Assembly: GCA_019455325.1 (NCBI GenBank)
Contig: JACFMQ010000003.1
Span: 186,001-250,000 of the forward strand
DNA from: Rhodocyclaceae bacterium
GTDB taxonomy: Bacteria > Pseudomonadota > Gammaproteobacteria > Burkholderiales > Rhodocyclaceae
Length of the DNA stretch: 64,000 bases
Direction: 5' to 3'
Below the pieces are notes generated by a model. It saw only the letters and a program-made list of their open reading frames with translations. It did no database searches and was not told where the DNA came from. Both the position numbers and the translations under genes were made by a program. This document shows, piece after piece, positions 23,579 through 33,192 of the stretch. How positions within the stretch are numbered: position 1 is the first letter of the stretch; every line of letters begins with the position of its first letter.

Positions 23579-24651
23579 TCGTCGAATCTCCGCAGGGCGA
23601 GCCCGCAGGCAACGAGCAGCGAAGGCGCGTCGGCGAGCAGGCTGCGCGCGTTGACCCGGTCCGCCAGCGCCATGCCGGCGAACGGGTTGGCGACGACGGT
23701 GTCGATCCGGGTGCGCGCGGCCACCGCCTCGTCCGCCCCCGGCAGGACCGCGCAGCCGCCGGCGAGCACGATGTGGTGCGCCTGGTTGAACTGCGTCGAG
23801 GTGAAGAAGAACTGCAGCGCGCGCGACACCTCGAGCGCCATGGTGTCGACGAACGGGCGCAGCAGCTCGGCCTCGTAGCCGTCCGGCAGGCTGCCGGCGC
23901 GCTTCGCGGCCTCCGCCTCGTCGAAGCTCATGCCGTAGTGGCGGGCGACGTCCTGGGTGAGCTGGTTGCCGCCGAAGGCCTGCTCGCGGGTGTAGACCTG
24001 CTGCAGGTTGCGCAGCACGGTCAGGTTCATCGAGTTCGCGCCGACGTCGACCAGCGCGACGATCTGGTTGCCGCCGCCCGGCAGGCGCTGCGCGATCAGG
24101 TCGAAGGCCGCCAGCGCGGCGTAGGACTCGACGTCCATGACCACCGGCTTGAGGCCGGCCGCCTCGGCCACGGCCACCCGGTCCTCGACGCGTTCCTTGC
24201 GCGAGGCAGCGATGAGCACCTCGATCTCGTCGGGCGACGAGGGCGCCGGGCCGGCCACCTGGAAGTCGAGGTTCACCTCGTCGAGCGCGAACGGAATGTA
24301 CTGGTTCGCCTCGGACTCGACCTGCAGTTCGAGGTCGTCCTCGCGCAGGCCGGACTGGACGATGATCTTCTTGGTGATGACCGCCGCCGTCGGCAGGGCC
24401 ATGGCGACGTTGCGGGTCGGCGTCGACAGCCGTCGCCAGGCCTTCCTCACCGCCTCGGCGCAGGCTTCCAGGTTGACGATGTTGCCGTCGGCAACGACGT
24501 CGCGGGCGAGCGGCTCCATCGCATAGCGCTCGACGCGGAAGCCTTCCCTGGCGCCGCCCGAAAGCTCGACCATCTTGACCGCGGACGCGCTGACGTCCAG
24601 GCCGATCAGGGGCCTGGCTTTCGTGCTGAAGATCGAGAGATCAATCTGCAA
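23575..24651 (-). CDS. pilM: Type IV pilus actin-like protein PilM
   Basis: 358 residues. Cytoplasmic actin-fold ATPase-like scaffold that docks onto PilN. The phosphate-1 loop is seen in LIGLDVSASAVKMVELSGG near residue 15, phosphate-2 in VALVDVGANSMNLTVLRN near 205, and the adenosine loop in HIVLAGGCAVLPGADEAVA near 300. No ATG is available near the conserved N-terminus. The start is a TTG at 24651 with an AAGGA site seven bases upstream. It is the first gene of the reverse-strand pilMNOPQ-aroKB-dgt run, divergent from ponA. Confidence 0.95.
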   Translation of the reverse strand: MQIDLSIFSTKARPLIGLDVSASAVKMVELSGGAREGFRVERYAMEPLARDVVADGNIVNLEACAEAVRKAWRRLSTPTRNVAMALPTAAVITKKIIVQSGLREDDLELQVESEANQYIPFALDEVNLDFQVAGPAPSSPDEIEVLIAASRKERVEDRVAVAEAAGLKPVVMDVESYAALAAFDLIAQRLPGGGNQIVALVDVGANSMNLTVLRNLQQVYTREQAFGGNQLTQDVARHYGMSFDEAEAAKRAGSLPDGYEAELLRPFVDTMALEVSRALQFFFTSTQFNQAHHIVLAGGCAVLPGADEAVAARTRIDTVVANPFAGMALADRVNARSLLADAPSLLVACGLALRRFDE

Positions 24652-24815
24652 ACCGCCATCCTTGGCAAAAAACCATTTTGAAATGGATACTTAGCGTCGT
24701 TATACAATAATCTACGTTAAATGCTAGCAACAAGCATCCGGCATGTAAAGCAATTTTCCCCGCCGGAGCGTGCCACGTATAATCCGCGCCACGCTTCATT
24801 TTCTGGAAGACCGCT
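24652..24815. promoter_or_regulatory. Divergent promoter region of pilM and ponA
   Basis: 164 bp between two divergent genes, with an A/T-rich core at about 24665-24760 (aaaaaaccattttgaaatgg, cgttatacaataatctacg) in an otherwise GC-rich neighbourhood. Forward promoter-like elements are visible (acgtataatccgcgcc near 24775). Both flanking genes use TTG start codons. Confidence 0.6.
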
Positions 24816-27107
24816 TTGCCCTCCGCGTTGCGCTGGATACTGTATCCGCTGGCACTGATCGTCGGCCTTGCCGCCATCGGCATCGCCGTGGTCGCCATCG
24901 TCCTCGTCCTGACCTACCCCAGCCTCCCCTCGCTGGAAGTCCTGACCGACTACCGGCCGAAGATCCCGCTGCGCGTCTACACCGCCGACGGCCACCTGAT
25001 CGGCGAATTCGGCGAGGAGCGCCGCAACATCGTGCGCATCGAGGACGTGCCGGCGGTGATGAAGCAGGCCATCCTCGCCGCCGAGGACGAGCGCTTCTAC
25101 CAGCACGGCGGCATCGACACGCTCGGCGTGCTGCGCGCCGCGGTCATGAACCTGACCTCGAGCCGGAAGCAGGGAGCGAGCACCATCACCCAGCAGGTCG
25201 CCCGCAACTTCTTCCTGTCCCGCGAGCAGACGTATACGCGCAAGCTCTACGAGGCCCTGCTCTCGTTCAAGATCGAGCACCATCTGAGCAAGGACCAGAT
25301 CCTCGAGCTGTACATCAACCAGATCTATCTCGGCCAGCGCGCCTACGGCTTCGCCGCCGCCGCGCAGATCTATTTCGGCAAGTCGCTCAAGGACATCACC
25401 GCCGCCGAGGCGGCAATGCTCGCCGGCCTGCCGAAGGCGCCGTCGGCCTTCAACCCGGTGGTCAATCCGAAGCGGGCGAAGATCCGCCAGCAGTACGTGC
25501 TGCGCCGGATGCTCGAAATGGGCGCGATCGACGCGGCGCAGCACGAGGCGGCGCTGAAGCAGACGCTGGTCGTCAAGCGGGAAACCAACGAATACCCGGT
25601 GCACGCCGAGTACGTCGCCGAAATGGCCCGCCAGATCGCCGCCGAGCGCTATCCCGAGGACGTCTATGCGCGCGGCCTGCGCGTCTACACGACGGTCACC
25701 AGGGCCGACCAGGAGGCTGCCTACGCCAGCCTGCGGCGCGGCGTCTTCGACTACGACCGCCGCCACGGCCACCGCGGCGCAGAAAGCTACGTGGACATGA
25801 AGGAGGTGAGCTCGGACCAGGACGAGACCCTCGACGAACTGCTCGCCGACATCGGCGGCAGCGACGACCTGTCGCCGGCCATCGTGCTGGAGGCGCAGCC
25901 GAAGGAAGTGAAGGCTTACCGCAAGGGCGGCGATCTCATCACCCTGTCCGGCGACGGCCTCCGCTTCGCCGCGCGCATGCTCGACGACAAGGCGCCGCCG
26001 GCGCGGCGCATCCGCCGCGGCGCGGTGATCCGCGTGCAGAAGAACGACAAGGGTGACTGGCAGATCGCCCAGATGCCGGAGGTCGAGGCCGCCTTCGTCG
26101 CCATCGACCCGCAGACCGGCGGCATCCGCGCGCTGGTCGGCGGCTTCGACTTCGGCCGCAGCAAGTTCAACCACGTGACGCAGGCTTGGCGGCAGCCCGG
26201 ATCGAGCTTCAAGCCGTTCATCTACTCGGCCGCGCTGGAGAAGGGCTATACCCCGGCCTCGATCCTCCAGGACGAACCGCTCGCCTATCCGGCCTCGGTG
26301 ACCGGCTCGCAGGCCTGGGAGCCGAAGAACTACGACGGCAAGTACGAGGGCGCGATGACGCTGCGCACGGCGCTGGCAAAGTCGAAGAACATGGTCTCGA
26401 TCCGCATCCTGGAGGCGATCGGCACCCACTACGCCCAGGACTACGCGACACGCTTCGGCTTCGAAGCGAACAAGCACCCGGCCTACCTGACGCTGGCCCT
26501 CGGCGCCGGCTCGGTGACGCCCTGGCAGATGGTCTCCGCCTACGCCGTCTTCGCCAACGGCGGCTACCGCATCCAGCCTTACATCGTCCGCGACATCAGG
26601 AACGAGAAGAACGAAATCCTGGCGCAGGCGCAGCCGACGCCGGCCGGCAACGCGGAGCTGCGCGCGATCGACCCGCGCAACGCCTGGCTGATGGACAGCC
26701 TGCTGCGCGACGTCACCCTCTACGGCACCGCCGCGCGCGCATCGCGCACGCTCAAGCGCAAGGATCTCGCCGGCAAGACCGGCACCACCAACGACCACGT
26801 CGACGCCTGGTTCTGCGGCTACCAGCAGACGCTGACCGGCTGCGCCTGGATCGGCTTCGGCCAGCCGAAGAACCTCGGCAACAACGAGACCGGCGGCGCC
26901 GCCGCGCTGCCGATCTGGATCGGCTACATGCAGAAGGCACTGAAGGACGTGCCGGAATCCATCCCCGAGCCGCCGCCGGGGCTGGTCGCGCTGGAAGTCC
27001 TGCGGCCGAACGCGGGGCCGGGTCGGGAGTATTTCTACAAGGAAAACGTGCCGGAGGCGCCGCCGCTGCCGCAGCCCGGCGACGTGCTGACCAACCCCGT
27101 CGACTAG
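24816..27107 (+). CDS. mrcA: Penicillin-binding protein 1A (bifunctional class A PBP)
   Basis: 763 residues. It polymerises and cross-links peptidoglycan in the periplasm and is anchored by one N-terminal helix (YPLALIVGLAAIGIAVVAIV, ~10-32). Glycosyltransferase domain: AAEDERFYQHGGID with the catalytic Glu, then KQGASTITQQVARNFFL. Transpeptidase domain: SSFKPFIYSAAL (SxxK serine), SKNMVS (SxN) and GKTGTTNDHVDAWF (KTG). An intervening OB-like insert (~320-420), typical of PBP1A, contains DMKEVSSDQDETLDELLA. The start is TTG at 24816, supported by a GGAAGA site five bases upstream; a second TTG at 24828 is possible. It is adjacent to pilM, as the PBP1A gene is in many proteobacteria. Confidence 0.97.
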   Translation: MPSALRWILYPLALIVGLAAIGIAVVAIVLVLTYPSLPSLEVLTDYRPKIPLRVYTADGHLIGEFGEERRNIVRIEDVPAVMKQAILAAEDERFYQHGGIDTLGVLRAAVMNLTSSRKQGASTITQQVARNFFLSREQTYTRKLYEALLSFKIEHHLSKDQILELYINQIYLGQRAYGFAAAAQIYFGKSLKDITAAEAAMLAGLPKAPSAFNPVVNPKRAKIRQQYVLRRMLEMGAIDAAQHEAALKQTLVVKRETNEYPVHAEYVAEMARQIAAERYPEDVYARGLRVYTTVTRADQEAAYASLRRGVFDYDRRHGHRGAESYVDMKEVSSDQDETLDELLADIGGSDDLSPAIVLEAQPKEVKAYRKGGDLITLSGDGLRFAARMLDDKAPPARRIRRGAVIRVQKNDKGDWQIAQMPEVEAAFVAIDPQTGGIRALVGGFDFGRSKFNHVTQAWRQPGSSFKPFIYSAALEKGYTPASILQDEPLAYPASVTGSQAWEPKNYDGKYEGAMTLRTALAKSKNMVSIRILEAIGTHYAQDYATRFGFEANKHPAYLTLALGAGSVTPWQMVSAYAVFANGGYRIQPYIVRDIRNEKNEILAQAQPTPAGNAELRAIDPRNAWLMDSLLRDVTLYGTAARASRTLKRKDLAGKTGTTNDHVDAWFCGYQQTLTGCAWIGFGQPKNLGNNETGGAAALPIWIGYMQKALKDVPESIPEPPPGLVALEVLRPNAGPGREYFYKENVPEAPPLPQPGDVLTNPVD

Positions 27108-27424
27108 GCGCCGAGGTCGACCGTCTCGCCGGCCTGCGCCGACGCCAGCCGCGCCAGCTTGGCCAGCAGTTCCTCGCCGTCGCGCGTGTCGCGCCAGACG
27201 CCGCCGTCGTGGCGGAAATGGAAGCCGCCGGCGCGGGCGGCGACCCAGATTTCCCGAGCGGCGGCGTGGCGGTTGACGATGATCTTGCTGCCGTCGGCGA
27301 ACTCGATCTCGAGCACGCCGCCGGCCGCCAGTTCGAAGTCGATGTCGGCGCCGGAAGCCTCCAGCCGCCGTTCGATGTCAGTCATCGCGGCGCCCGCCAG
27401 GGCGGCGAATTCGCTCTCGTTCAT
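27104..27424 (-). CDS. cyaY: Frataxin-like iron-sulfur assembly protein CyaY
   Basis: 106 residues, frataxin fold. It binds iron and modulates cysteine desulfurase in Fe-S cluster assembly. The acidic first helix (ESEFAALAGAAMTDIERRLE) is followed by the strands GGVLEIEFADGSKIIVNRH and EIWVAARAGGFHFRHDGGVW, with the conserved Trp and the usual order. It converges on ponA with a four-base overlap of stop codons and is divergent from lptM by 34 bp, the same cyaY-lptM neighbourhood as in E. coli. Confidence 0.95.
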   Translation of the reverse strand: MNESEFAALAGAAMTDIERRLEASGADIDFELAAGGVLEIEFADGSKIIVNRHAAAREIWVAARAGGFHFRHDGGVWRDTRDGEELLAKLARLASAQAGETVDLGA

Positions 27425-27458
27425 TGTGCTACCATCCGATTTTTCGCGTTACCCACCG

Positions 27459-27659
27459 ATGCGTCACCCTCTTCTTCTCGCCGCACTGATCGTCCTCGGC
27501 GCCTGCGGCACGCGCGGCAGCCTGACGCTGCCGCCGGGGCCGGCGCCGGCACCGATCCTGGGCAATCAAGCGCCTGCGGACACGCCGCAGGCGCAATCCG
27601 TACACTCCGCCGCCCGGCGCGGCGGCGATCTTAACACGGCCACGAAAGCCGCCGGATGA
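27459..27659 (+). CDS. lptM: Small lipoprotein LptM (YifL-like)
   Basis: 66 residues. Signal peptide with lipobox: MRHPLLLAALIVLGACGTRG, lipidated Cys at residue 16, then LTLPPGPAP, the short Leu/Pro-rich stretch typical of this family. The rest is disordered. In E. coli LptM assists oxidative maturation of the LPS translocon LptD. Support is the length, the lipobox and the position between cyaY and a diaminopimelate-pathway gene (lysA here, dapF in E. coli). Its stop overlaps lysA by four bases. Confidence 0.8.
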   Translation: MRHPLLLAALIVLGACGTRGSLTLPPGPAPAPILGNQAPADTPQAQSVHSAARRGGDLNTATKAAG

Positions 27660-28900
27660 CCCACTTCACACTCAGGAACGGCGTCCTGCACGCCGAAGGC
27701 GTCGCGCTCGCCGACGTCGCCGAACGCTTCGGCACGCCCTGCTACGTCTACTCGCGCGCCGCGCTGGAAGCTGCCCTCGACGAATTCCTCGCCGAGCTGA
27801 AGGGCATCGACGCGCTCGTCTGCTACGCCGTCAAGGCCAATTCCAACCTCGGCATCCTCGACCTCTTCGCGCGCCGCGGCGCCGGCTTCGACATCGTCTC
27901 CGGCGGCGAACTGCAGCGCGCGCTCGCCGCCGGCGCCGATCCGCAGAAGATCGTCTTCTCCGGCGTCGGCAAGACGGCCGCCGAAATGCGGCAGGCGCTC
28001 GCCGCCGGCATCCTCTGCTTCAACGTCGAATCGGCGCCGGAGCTGGAACGCCTGAACGAAGTCGCCGGCAGCGCCGGCAGGAAGGCGCCGGTCAGCCTGC
28101 GCGTGAATCCGGACGTCGACGCCAAGACGCATCCGTACATTTCGACCGGGCTCAAGGAAAACAAGTTCGGCGTCGCCTACGAGGACGCGCTGGCGCTCTA
28201 CCGCCGCGCCGCCGCGCTGCCGCACGTCGAGGTCGCCGGCATCGACTGCCACATCGGCTCGCAGTTGCTCGACCCGGCGCCCTTCGCCGAGGCGCTCGAC
28301 AAGGTGCTGCTGCTCGTCGACCGGCTCGCCGCGGAAGGCATCCGCTTGCACCACATCGACCTCGGCGGCGGCCTCGGCATCCGCTACGCCGACGAGGCCG
28401 CGCCTTCGGTCGCCAGCTACCTGCGGCCGCTGCTCGCCAAGCTCGCCGGCCGCGGGCTGAAGGTCGTGCTCGAACCCGGCCGGCGGCTGGTCGGCAACGC
28501 CGGCCTGCTGCTGACGCGGGTCGAATACCTGAAGCCCGGCGAGGTGAAGAGCTTTGCCGTCGTCGACGCGGCGATGAACGACCTCGCCCGCCCCGCGCTC
28601 TACGACGCCTGGCACGACATCCTGCCGGTGGCGCCGCACGCCGGCGAGACGAAGACGTGGGAGATCGTCGGCCCGGTCTGCGAGTCCGGCGACTTCCTCG
28701 GCCACGGCCGCCCGCTCGCACTGGCGCCGGGCGACCTGCTGGCGGTGATGTCGGCCGGCGCCTACGGCATGGCCATGAGCTCGAACTACAACACCCGGCC
28801 GCGCGCCGCCGAAGTGCTGGTGGACGGCGGCGAAGCGCACCTCGTGCGCGCCCGCGAGACGGTCGAGTCGCTCTACGCGCTGGAGCGCACGCTGCCATGA
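27656..28900 (+). CDS. lysA: Diaminopimelate decarboxylase
   Basis: 414 residues. PLP enzyme of fold type III that decarboxylates meso-diaminopimelate to L-lysine. The PLP-binding lysine lies in VCYAVKANSNLGIL near residue 60. Other signatures are HIGSQLLDPAPF, HHIDLGGGLGIRY (phosphate loop), VLEPGRRLVGNAG, and the catalytic Cys in GPVCESGDFLG. Y-rich AYGMAMSSNYNTRPRAAEVL ends the barrel-to-sheet region. It starts inside the last codon of lptM and is followed with four-base overlap by the efflux adaptor gene. Confidence 0.98.
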   Translation: MTHFTLRNGVLHAEGVALADVAERFGTPCYVYSRAALEAALDEFLAELKGIDALVCYAVKANSNLGILDLFARRGAGFDIVSGGELQRALAAGADPQKIVFSGVGKTAAEMRQALAAGILCFNVESAPELERLNEVAGSAGRKAPVSLRVNPDVDAKTHPYISTGLKENKFGVAYEDALALYRRAAALPHVEVAGIDCHIGSQLLDPAPFAEALDKVLLLVDRLAAEGIRLHHIDLGGGLGIRYADEAAPSVASYLRPLLAKLAGRGLKVVLEPGRRLVGNAGLLLTRVEYLKPGEVKSFAVVDAAMNDLARPALYDAWHDILPVAPHAGETKTWEIVGPVCESGDFLGHGRPLALAPGDLLAVMSAGAYGMAMSSNYNTRPRAAEVLVDGGEAHLVRARETVESLYALERTLP

Positions 28901-30027
28901 GGCCGGTGCGCCGGCGCACCGGCCCCGCGCTGGCGGCGCTCGCCGCGCTGGTTTTCGCTGGCTGCGCCGACAAGGCGCCCGAGCAGAAGAGCACGCCGCC
29001 GACGCTGATCACCGTCACGCAGGCCGTGGCGCAGCCCTTCGAGGTCGTCGAGACGACGCTCGGCACGCTTGAGGCGGTGCAGGACCCGCGGATCGCCGCC
29101 GAGGTCGCCGGCCGCGTCGTGCGCATCGCCGTGCGCCCCGGCCAGGCGGTGCGGCAGGGCGAACTGCTCGCCGAGATCGACCCGGCCGACACCGTGCAGC
29201 AGCATCGCGCCGAGCGCGCCGAGGTCGCCCGGCTGGAGGCGCTGCTGGCGCAGCAGGAGCGCCTGGTGGCGCGCCAGCGCGAACTGCTCGACCGCAACTT
29301 CATTTCCAAGAACGCGCTCGACGACGCGTCGGCGCAGCGCGATGCGCTGGCCGGCCAGCTCGACGCGGCGCGCGCGCGCGCCGCGCTGGCCGAAGCCAAC
29401 CTGCGGAAGACGCGCATCGTCGCCCCCTTCGACGGCGTCGTCGAGGAGCAGATCGCCGCCCGCGGCGACTACCTCAAGCTCGGCGACCCGGCCTTCCGCC
29501 TCGTCTCCAACGCCCAGTTGCGCGCCCGCCTGCCCTTTCCCGAAAGCGCCGCGCCGCGCCTGAAGCCCGGCCAGAAGGTCAGGCTCGCCAGCCCGCTGCA
29601 GCCGGGGCGGGTCTTCGAAGGCGTCGTCGACGAAATCCGTCCGGCGCTCACCGAGACCAGCCGCGCGCTCGACGTCATCGTGCGCATCGACAACGCCGAC
29701 GCCGCGCTGCGCAGCGGCGGCTCGCTCGACGCGGCGGTCGTCCTCGGCGTGCGCCAGGCGGCGGTGATGGTGCCGGAGCAATCCGTCGTCCTGCGCCCGG
29801 CCGGCCGCGTCGTCTACGCCGTCACCGACGGCAGGGCGCGGCAGCGCGTCGTCGAGGTCGGCGGCAAGGCCGCCGGCATGGTCGAGATTCTCAGCGGCAT
29901 CGCCGGCGGCGAGACGGTGGCGCTGGACGGCGCCGGCTTCCTCAGCGACGGCGCCGAGGTCGAGCTGCGCCAGCGCGACGGCGCCGCGCCGCCCGCCCCC
30001 GCGAGGAACGCCGCCGGCAAGCCATGA
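28897..30027 (+). CDS. RND efflux periplasmic adaptor lipoprotein
   Basis: 376 residues from the ATG at 28897. Membrane-fusion protein that links an inner-membrane RND pump to an outer-membrane channel. The N-terminal signal ends in a lipobox (LVFAGCADK), so it is probably lipid-anchored. A biotinyl-lipoyl-like half motif (VAGRVVRIAVRPGQAVRQGE), an alpha-helical hairpin (~85-160, rich in Ala/Arg/Gln), the second half motif (IVAPFDGVVEEQIAARGDYL), a beta barrel and a membrane-proximal domain follow. The helical hairpin is short compared with AcrA. No outer-membrane factor gene is adjacent, so a TolC-like protein encoded elsewhere would be needed. Confidence 0.92.
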   Translation: MRPVRRRTGPALAALAALVFAGCADKAPEQKSTPPTLITVTQAVAQPFEVVETTLGTLEAVQDPRIAAEVAGRVVRIAVRPGQAVRQGELLAEIDPADTVQQHRAERAEVARLEALLAQQERLVARQRELLDRNFISKNALDDASAQRDALAGQLDAARARAALAEANLRKTRIVAPFDGVVEEQIAARGDYLKLGDPAFRLVSNAQLRARLPFPESAAPRLKPGQKVRLASPLQPGRVFEGVVDEIRPALTETSRALDVIVRIDNADAALRSGGSLDAAVVLGVRQAAVMVPEQSVVLRPAGRVVYAVTDGRARQRVVEVGGKAAGMVEILSGIAGGETVALDGAGFLSDGAEVELRQRDGAAPPAPARNAAGKP

Positions 30028-33000
30028 CCCTGCCCGAGCTTTCGATCCGGCGGCACGTCCTGGCATGGATGCTCTCCGCCGTGCTCGTGCTCTTCGGCCT
30101 CATCAGCTACGGGCGGATCGGCATGGACCGCTTCCCGTACATCGAATTCCCGGTGGTCTCGATCACCACCGCCCTGAAGGGCGGCAACCCGGACATCGTC
30201 GACACCTCGGTGACCAACGTCATCGAAAGCTCGGTGAACTCGGTGCCGGGCATCGAGCACATCCAGTCCACCTCGTCGCCGGGCGTGTCGGTGATCAACA
30301 TCACCTTCAACCTGGAAAAGAAGATCGACGTCGCCTTCAACGAGGTGCAGGCGAAGGTGAACCAGGTGCTGCGCCGGCTGCCGGACGAGGCCGACCCGCC
30401 GGTCGTGGCCAAGGTCGAGACCAACGCGCAGCCGATCATGTGGCTGGCCTTGCAGGGCGACCGCACGCAGCAGCAGCTCAACCAGTACGCGCTGAACATC
30501 CTGAAGAAGCGGCTGGAGACCATCGACGGCGTCGGCGAGGTGCGCCTGGGCGGGCGCCGCGACCGCACCATCCGCGCCAACCTGATCCCCGAGCGCATGG
30601 TCGCGCTCGGCGTCACCGCGCAGGACGTGAGCGAGGCCTTCGGCAAGGAGCACGTGCAGCTCGCCGGCGGCTTCGTCGTCGGCGCGACGACCGAGAGCCT
30701 GGTCAAGCTCGACCTCGAATTCCACTCGACCGACGCGCTCGGCGAGATGATCGTCGCCTGGAAGAACGGCGCGCCGATCCGCCTCGGCGACATCGCCGAG
30801 ATCGAGGACGGCCTCTCCGACAACCGCCAGCTCGCCCGCTTCAACGGCGAGACCACGGTCGGCCTGGGCATCGTCAAGATCGCCAACACCAACACCGTGG
30901 CCATCATCGACCGCATCCTGGAGAAGGTCGAGAACGAGATCCGCCCGCAGTTGCCGCCGGGCATGCGCCTGTCCATCGTTTCCAACGACGCGGTGTTCAT
31001 CCTCGAGATCGTGAACGCGCTCAAGGAGCACCTGATCGAGGGCACCTTCCTCGCCGCCCTCGTCGTCTGGGTCTTCCTGCGCTCGCTGCGGTCGACGCTG
31101 ATCATCTCGCTGGCCATTCCGGTGTCGCTGCTCGGCGCCATCGCCGTCATCTACTTCTTCGGCTTCACGCTCAACTCGCTGACCCTGCTGGCGCTGCTGC
31201 TCCTGATCGGCGTCGTCGTCGACGACGCCATCGTCGTCCTGGAAAACATCTTCCGCCACCGCGAGGAGCTCGACCCCGACCCGGTGTCGGCGGCGATCAA
31301 CGGCGCCAACGAGGTGGTCTTCGCGGTCATCGCGGCGACGCTGTCGCTGGTCTCGATCTTCGCGCCGGTGATCTTCATGAGCGGCATCATCGGCCAGTTC
31401 TTCCGCTCCTTCGCCGTCGTCGTCACCTTCGGCGTGCTCGTCTCGCTGTTCGTCTCGCTGACGCTGACGCCGATGCTCTGCGCGCGCTACCTGCGCGTCA
31501 CCGAGAAGGGCCAGCACCACGGCAGGCTCTACCGGCGCATCGAGGATTTCTTCAACGCCCTGGAGGCTGCCTACCGGCGCACGCTGGCCTGGGCGCTGCG
31601 GCGCCGCTGGACGGTCGTCGCGCTGACCGTGCTCACCGTGGCCGCCTCCGTGCCCTTCTTCGCCAGCATCGGCAAGGCGTTCACTCCGGAGCAGGACGAG
31701 GGGCGCTTCCTCGTCCGCCTGCGCACGCCGCTCGGCTCGTCGATCGACTACACGGACACGCGTCTGCGCATGGTCGAGGACGTCCTGCGCCAGCACCGGG
31801 AGATCGTCACCGAGTTCGCGCTCATCGGCCTCGGCTCGGCCGGCCAGGTGAACCAGGGCACGGTCGTCGTGCGCATGCTGCCGAAGGACGAGCGCACCGC
31901 GAGCCAGCAGGAGGTGCTGAAACGGCTGCGCGACCAGCTTGCCGACATTCCCGGCGCCAAGGTCTTCGCCGCGCCCTACCCGATGGTCGGCGGCCAGCGC
32001 GGCGAGCCGCTGCAGTTCGTGCTGGTCGGCGAGAACCTGCAGGAAGTCGGCCGCCTGAGCGGAGAAATCCAGAACAAACTGGCGCAAGAGCCGGGCCTCG
32101 GCCGCGTCGACATCGACCTGCAGCTCGACCTGCCGCAGCTCGTCTTCCAGCCCGACCGCCTGCGCATCGCCGCCGCCAACCTGAACACGCAGGACGTGGC
32201 GCTGGCCATCAACATGCTCACCGGCGGCGTCGACATCGCCAAGTACAACGACGAACCGGGCGACGGCCAGCGCTACGACATCCGCGTCAAGGCGCGCGAG
32301 GGCGAGTTCGCGCAGCCCGCCGACCTCGCCAAGATCTGGCTGCGCGCCAGCGACGGCAAGCTCGTCCGCCTCGATTCGGTGGCCGCGTTCAAGGAGACGC
32401 TCGGCCCGGCGGTGATCGGCCGCTTCGACCTGCAGTACGCGGCGAGCTTCTTCGCCTCGCCGACCATGCCGCTCGGCGCCGCCGTCGAGCGGGTGAAACA
32501 GATCGCCGCCGAGACGCTGCCGCCGGGCTACGACGTCAAGTTCACCGGCCAGGCCGAGGAGTTCGCCAAGACGGTGAAATACATGGTCTTCGCCTTCACG
32601 CTGGCCATGCTGCTGCTCTACATGGTGCTCGCCAGCCAGTTCAATTCGTTCATCCAGCCGTTCATCGTCATGCTCGCGCAGCCGCTGGCCATCGTCGGCG
32701 GCGTCTTCGCGCTGTGGGCCTTCGGGCAGACGCTGAACATCTACTCGATGATCGGCCTGGTGCTGCTCATCGGCCTCGTCGCCAAGAATTCGATCCTGCT
32801 CGTGGACCTCACCAACCAGCGGCGCGGCGACGGCATGGGCGTCGACGACGCGCTGGCCAACGCCTGCCCGATCCGCATGCGGCCGGTGCTGATGACCTCG
32901 GCCACCGTCATCCTGGCGCTGTTCCCCGCCGCGCTCGGCCTCGGCGCCGGCTCCGAGACCAATCAGCCGCTGGCCATCGCCGTCATCGGCGGCATGATCT

Positions 33001-33086
33001 CGTCGACGCTCCTGACGCTGGTCGTCGTGCCCTCGGTCTATTCGCTGCTCGAAGGCTGGCTGGCGCGCCGGCACGCGCGCGGGTGA
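30024..33086 (+). CDS. RND efflux permease (HAE-1/AcrB-type)
   Basis: 1020 residues, twelve transmembrane segments in the usual 1+5+1+5 plan with two large periplasmic loops. The proton-relay Asp pair is in LLIGVVVDDAIVVLENIFRH (TM4), and the second conserved block is in MIGLVLLIGLVAKNSILLVD. It starts in the adaptor's last codon, so the two are co-expressed. Drug substrate cannot be predicted. The last 90 bp recur in a decayed copy at 33842-33933, on the far side of a toxin-antitoxin pair. The active copy appears intact to its stop at 33086. Confidence 0.96.
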   Translation: MTLPELSIRRHVLAWMLSAVLVLFGLISYGRIGMDRFPYIEFPVVSITTALKGGNPDIVDTSVTNVIESSVNSVPGIEHIQSTSSPGVSVINITFNLEKKIDVAFNEVQAKVNQVLRRLPDEADPPVVAKVETNAQPIMWLALQGDRTQQQLNQYALNILKKRLETIDGVGEVRLGGRRDRTIRANLIPERMVALGVTAQDVSEAFGKEHVQLAGGFVVGATTESLVKLDLEFHSTDALGEMIVAWKNGAPIRLGDIAEIEDGLSDNRQLARFNGETTVGLGIVKIANTNTVAIIDRILEKVENEIRPQLPPGMRLSIVSNDAVFILEIVNALKEHLIEGTFLAALVVWVFLRSLRSTLIISLAIPVSLLGAIAVIYFFGFTLNSLTLLALLLLIGVVVDDAIVVLENIFRHREELDPDPVSAAINGANEVVFAVIAATLSLVSIFAPVIFMSGIIGQFFRSFAVVVTFGVLVSLFVSLTLTPMLCARYLRVTEKGQHHGRLYRRIEDFFNALEAAYRRTLAWALRRRWTVVALTVLTVAASVPFFASIGKAFTPEQDEGRFLVRLRTPLGSSIDYTDTRLRMVEDVLRQHREIVTEFALIGLGSAGQVNQGTVVVRMLPKDERTASQQEVLKRLRDQLADIPGAKVFAAPYPMVGGQRGEPLQFVLVGENLQEVGRLSGEIQNKLAQEPGLGRVDIDLQLDLPQLVFQPDRLRIAAANLNTQDVALAINMLTGGVDIAKYNDEPGDGQRYDIRVKAREGEFAQPADLAKIWLRASDGKLVRLDSVAAFKETLGPAVIGRFDLQYAASFFASPTMPLGAAVERVKQIAAETLPPGYDVKFTGQAEEFAKTVKYMVFAFTLAMLLLYMVLASQFNSFIQPFIVMLAQPLAIVGGVFALWAFGQTLNIYSMIGLVLLIGLVAKNSILLVDLTNQRRGDGMGVDDALANACPIRMRPVLMTSATVILALFPAALGLGAGSETNQPLAIAVIGGMISSTLLTLVVVPSVYSLLEGWLARRHARG

Positions 33087-33157
33087 CCGGGACGGACGAG
33101 CGTTCTCCATGTGCACACCGCTCAGGTAGTGGGCGGGTCTTCACCCTTCGGCTTCAG

Positions 33158-33185
33158 TTGAATGCATCCGCAACTTGCGTATAAT
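33158..33185 (+). promoter_or_regulatory. Promoter of the toxin-antitoxin pair
   Basis: TTGAAT (33158-33163), a 16-bp spacer, and a perfect TATAAT (33180-33185). The toxin ATG begins eight bases after the -10 box, so the predicted transcript starts at or next to the initiation codon. No ribosome-binding site lies between them. Confidence 0.7.
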
Positions 33186-33192
33186 TTTAACA

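Noticed and set aside
29814-33116. 1100-codon reverse-strand frame opposite the RND permease and adaptor
   Set aside because: The forward genes have full family motifs; the reverse product is low-complexity Asp/His/Arg-rich.
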